DNA of 53,427 bases, from positions 1 to 53,427 of the forward strand of contig JAGNEZ010000046.1 in NCBI GenBank assembly GCA_018003015.1. The letters run 5' to 3'. Below the pieces are notes generated by a model, which saw nothing but the letters and a program-made list of their open reading frames with translations, did not search any database and had not been told where the DNA came from. The translations under genes and the position numbers were made by a program. Positions 52,751 to 53,427 of the stretch are shown piece after piece. The stretch comes from Phycisphaerae bacterium. GTDB lineage: Bacteria > Planctomycetota > Phycisphaerae > UBA1845 > PWPN01. How positions within the stretch are numbered: position 1 is the stretch's first letter; each line of letters starts with the position of its first letter.

Positions 52751-52787
52751 AGGGGGGCGGTCCGCACAAGACCGTCCCCCCTTTTTG
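52751..52787 (+). terminator. intrinsic terminator
   Basis: GGGGGGCGGTC (52752-52762) pairs with GACCGTCCCCCC (52770-52781) with a single bulged base, followed by TTTTT. It closes the Cys-Pro repeat gene. Confidence 0.75.
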
Positions 52788-52844
52788 TGAATGCGTGGGG
52801 CGAGTGTGTGGTCTGTCTCGCGCCGGTGATAGAAGCGAACGCGC

Positions 52845-53318
52845 ATGATTCCAAGACCTCGTGACAACGCTGCTTCGTGGGCCGAACCTGGGCACGGATT
52901 GGTGCCGGTCGCGACGGCGGGTCTGGCGGCTGCGTGGCTGGCGGCTGGCTCGACGGGCCTACTAGCTCACCCGCTGCGCCACGTGTTGACCTGGATCCTG
53001 CTGGGAGCGGCAGTGGCGTGGGCCTGGCCCCTTCGGGGCGGAACGGCGGCGAGATGCGTGCTCGCGGCGGCGGCCGTCATTCTGGCAGCAGCCCTGAGCT
53101 GCTCTTTGCTGGGCTGGGTGAACGTCTTGGTCGCGGCGGTGGTGCTGGCCTTACTGGCTGCGGGGCGTCTGGAGCATGACCGACGAGTTATCCTGTCGGT
53201 GGCGGCGGCCGTGACACTCTTCGCCGTGTACCGGCTAGCCATGCATGGGATCGCCCCGGTGTGGCTGGCGGTGGATTGGGTCGGGTGCAGCCTGGGGCAG
53301 CTAGTACTACAACGCTAA
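52845..53318 (+). CDS. small polytopic membrane protein of unknown function
   Basis: A 157-aa protein with about five hydrophobic helices (PVATAGLAAAWLAAGSTGLL, WILLGAAVAWAWPL, AAAVILAAALSCSLLGWVNV, LVAAVVLALLAAG and a C-terminal pair). Short charged loops separate them (RRVILS between two helices). I do not recognise a family. There is no good Shine-Dalgarno before ATG 52845, so the start is uncertain; the frame stays open for only a few codons upstream. It precedes the partial gene at 53392 by 73 nt on the same strand, so they may be cotranscribed. Confidence 0.55.
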   Translation: MIPRPRDNAASWAEPGHGLVPVATAGLAAAWLAAGSTGLLAHPLRHVLTWILLGAAVAWAWPLRGGTAARCVLAAAAVILAAALSCSLLGWVNVLVAAVVLALLAAGRLEHDRRVILSVAAAVTLFAVYRLAMHGIAPVWLAVDWVGCSLGQLVLQR

Positions 53319-53356
53319 GAAAGCTCAAGAAACCTCATGCGACCAGCCGATGGGTA

Positions 53357-53375
53357 GTTCGAGTGGAACTCGAAC
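53357..53375. repeat. 8-bp perfect inverted repeat before the 53392 gene
   Basis: GTTCGAGT (53357-53364) and ACTCGAAC (53368-53375) with a 3-nt spacer, 3 nt upstream of AGGAGG (53378-53383). It could be an operator or an RNA hairpin controlling access to the ribosome-binding site. Confidence 0.45.
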
Positions 53376-53391
53376 ACAGGAGGCCCTGGGC

Positions 53392-53427
53392 ATGGACGCC
53401 GACACGATTCTCCGGATAAGGCCGGCA
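53392..53427 (+). CDS. start of a further gene, cut by window edge
   Basis: ATG 53392 with a perfect AGGAGG 8 nt upstream opens MDADTILRIRPA before the window ends. Too little is visible to assign a function. Confidence 0.5.
   Translation, partial: MDADTILRIRPA

Noticed and set aside
1-53427. CRISPR arrays, tRNA or rRNA genes
   Set aside because: No regularly spaced repeats, no cloverleaf with a GTTCRA T-arm and no rRNA segments were noticed in the window.

Overview
The window looks like chromosomal DNA of a GC-rich planctomycete, probably class Phycisphaerae or a relative. No single marker proves this. The clues are an HzsA-related multihaem protein beside a beta-propeller/dihaem protein, a Tat-exported Gfo/Idh/MocA oxidoreductase, several secreted carbohydrate-active proteins (DUF4434, GH99-like, BNR_4, GH106-like), a zinc ribbon of the CPxCxYxLRA type, a short ribosomal protein L34 and a stand-alone release-factor-like protein.

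Layout. 1-5.0 kb: transposase tail, two secreted proteins, a divergent GGQ release-factor-like gene, a candidate structured RNA with its own promoter and terminator (about 3663-3870), a 59-aa small gene and flgM. 5.2-9.98 kb: oxidoreductase, EamA transporter, DUF4434 protein and a truncated DUF2961 fragment. 10.06-15.4 kb (minus strand): IclR regulator, HzsA-related protein and YVTN-propeller/dihaem cytochrome, apparently one operon. 15.5-17.6 kb: groES-groEL. 17.96-22.46 kb: RND pump and adaptor. 22.6-24.7 kb: purA-uppS. 25.1-29.5 kb: App1-like phosphatase and class II (B12) ribonucleotide reductase with a notable upstream region. 29.58-29.94 kb: a second orphan transcription unit without a protein gene, convergent with rnpA. 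29.9-34.2 kb: rnpA, mazG-like gene, small lipoprotein-like gene, CPC-type metal ATPase and rpmH; rpmH and rnpA are separated. 34.4-40.7 kb: GH99-like enzyme, low-complexity TPR protein, TetR regulator and membrane partner. 40.8-43.0 kb: class III aminotransferase with a translationally coupled DeoR regulator. 43.3-53.4 kb: BNR_4 protein, extended SDR, GT-C-like membrane protein, alpha/beta hydrolase with a cysteine nucleophile motif, GH106-like enzyme, Cys-Pro heptad-repeat secreted peptide, small membrane protein and the start of one more gene.

How genes fit together. Housekeeping genes (groESL, purA, uppS, nrdJ, rnpA, rpmH) are interspersed with secreted polysaccharide-related enzymes. The most distinctive locus is the IclR/HzsA-like/HzsBC-like operon, which resembles the architecture of anammox hydrazine synthase but probably does other extracytoplasmic haem redox chemistry. 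The other main points of interest are two protein-less transcription units with good promoters, terminators and internal stems. Several starts have a -10 box 6-10 nt upstream and no Shine-Dalgarno sequence, which suggests leaderless or very short-leader mRNAs. All calls come from reading the sequence; no database search was possible.
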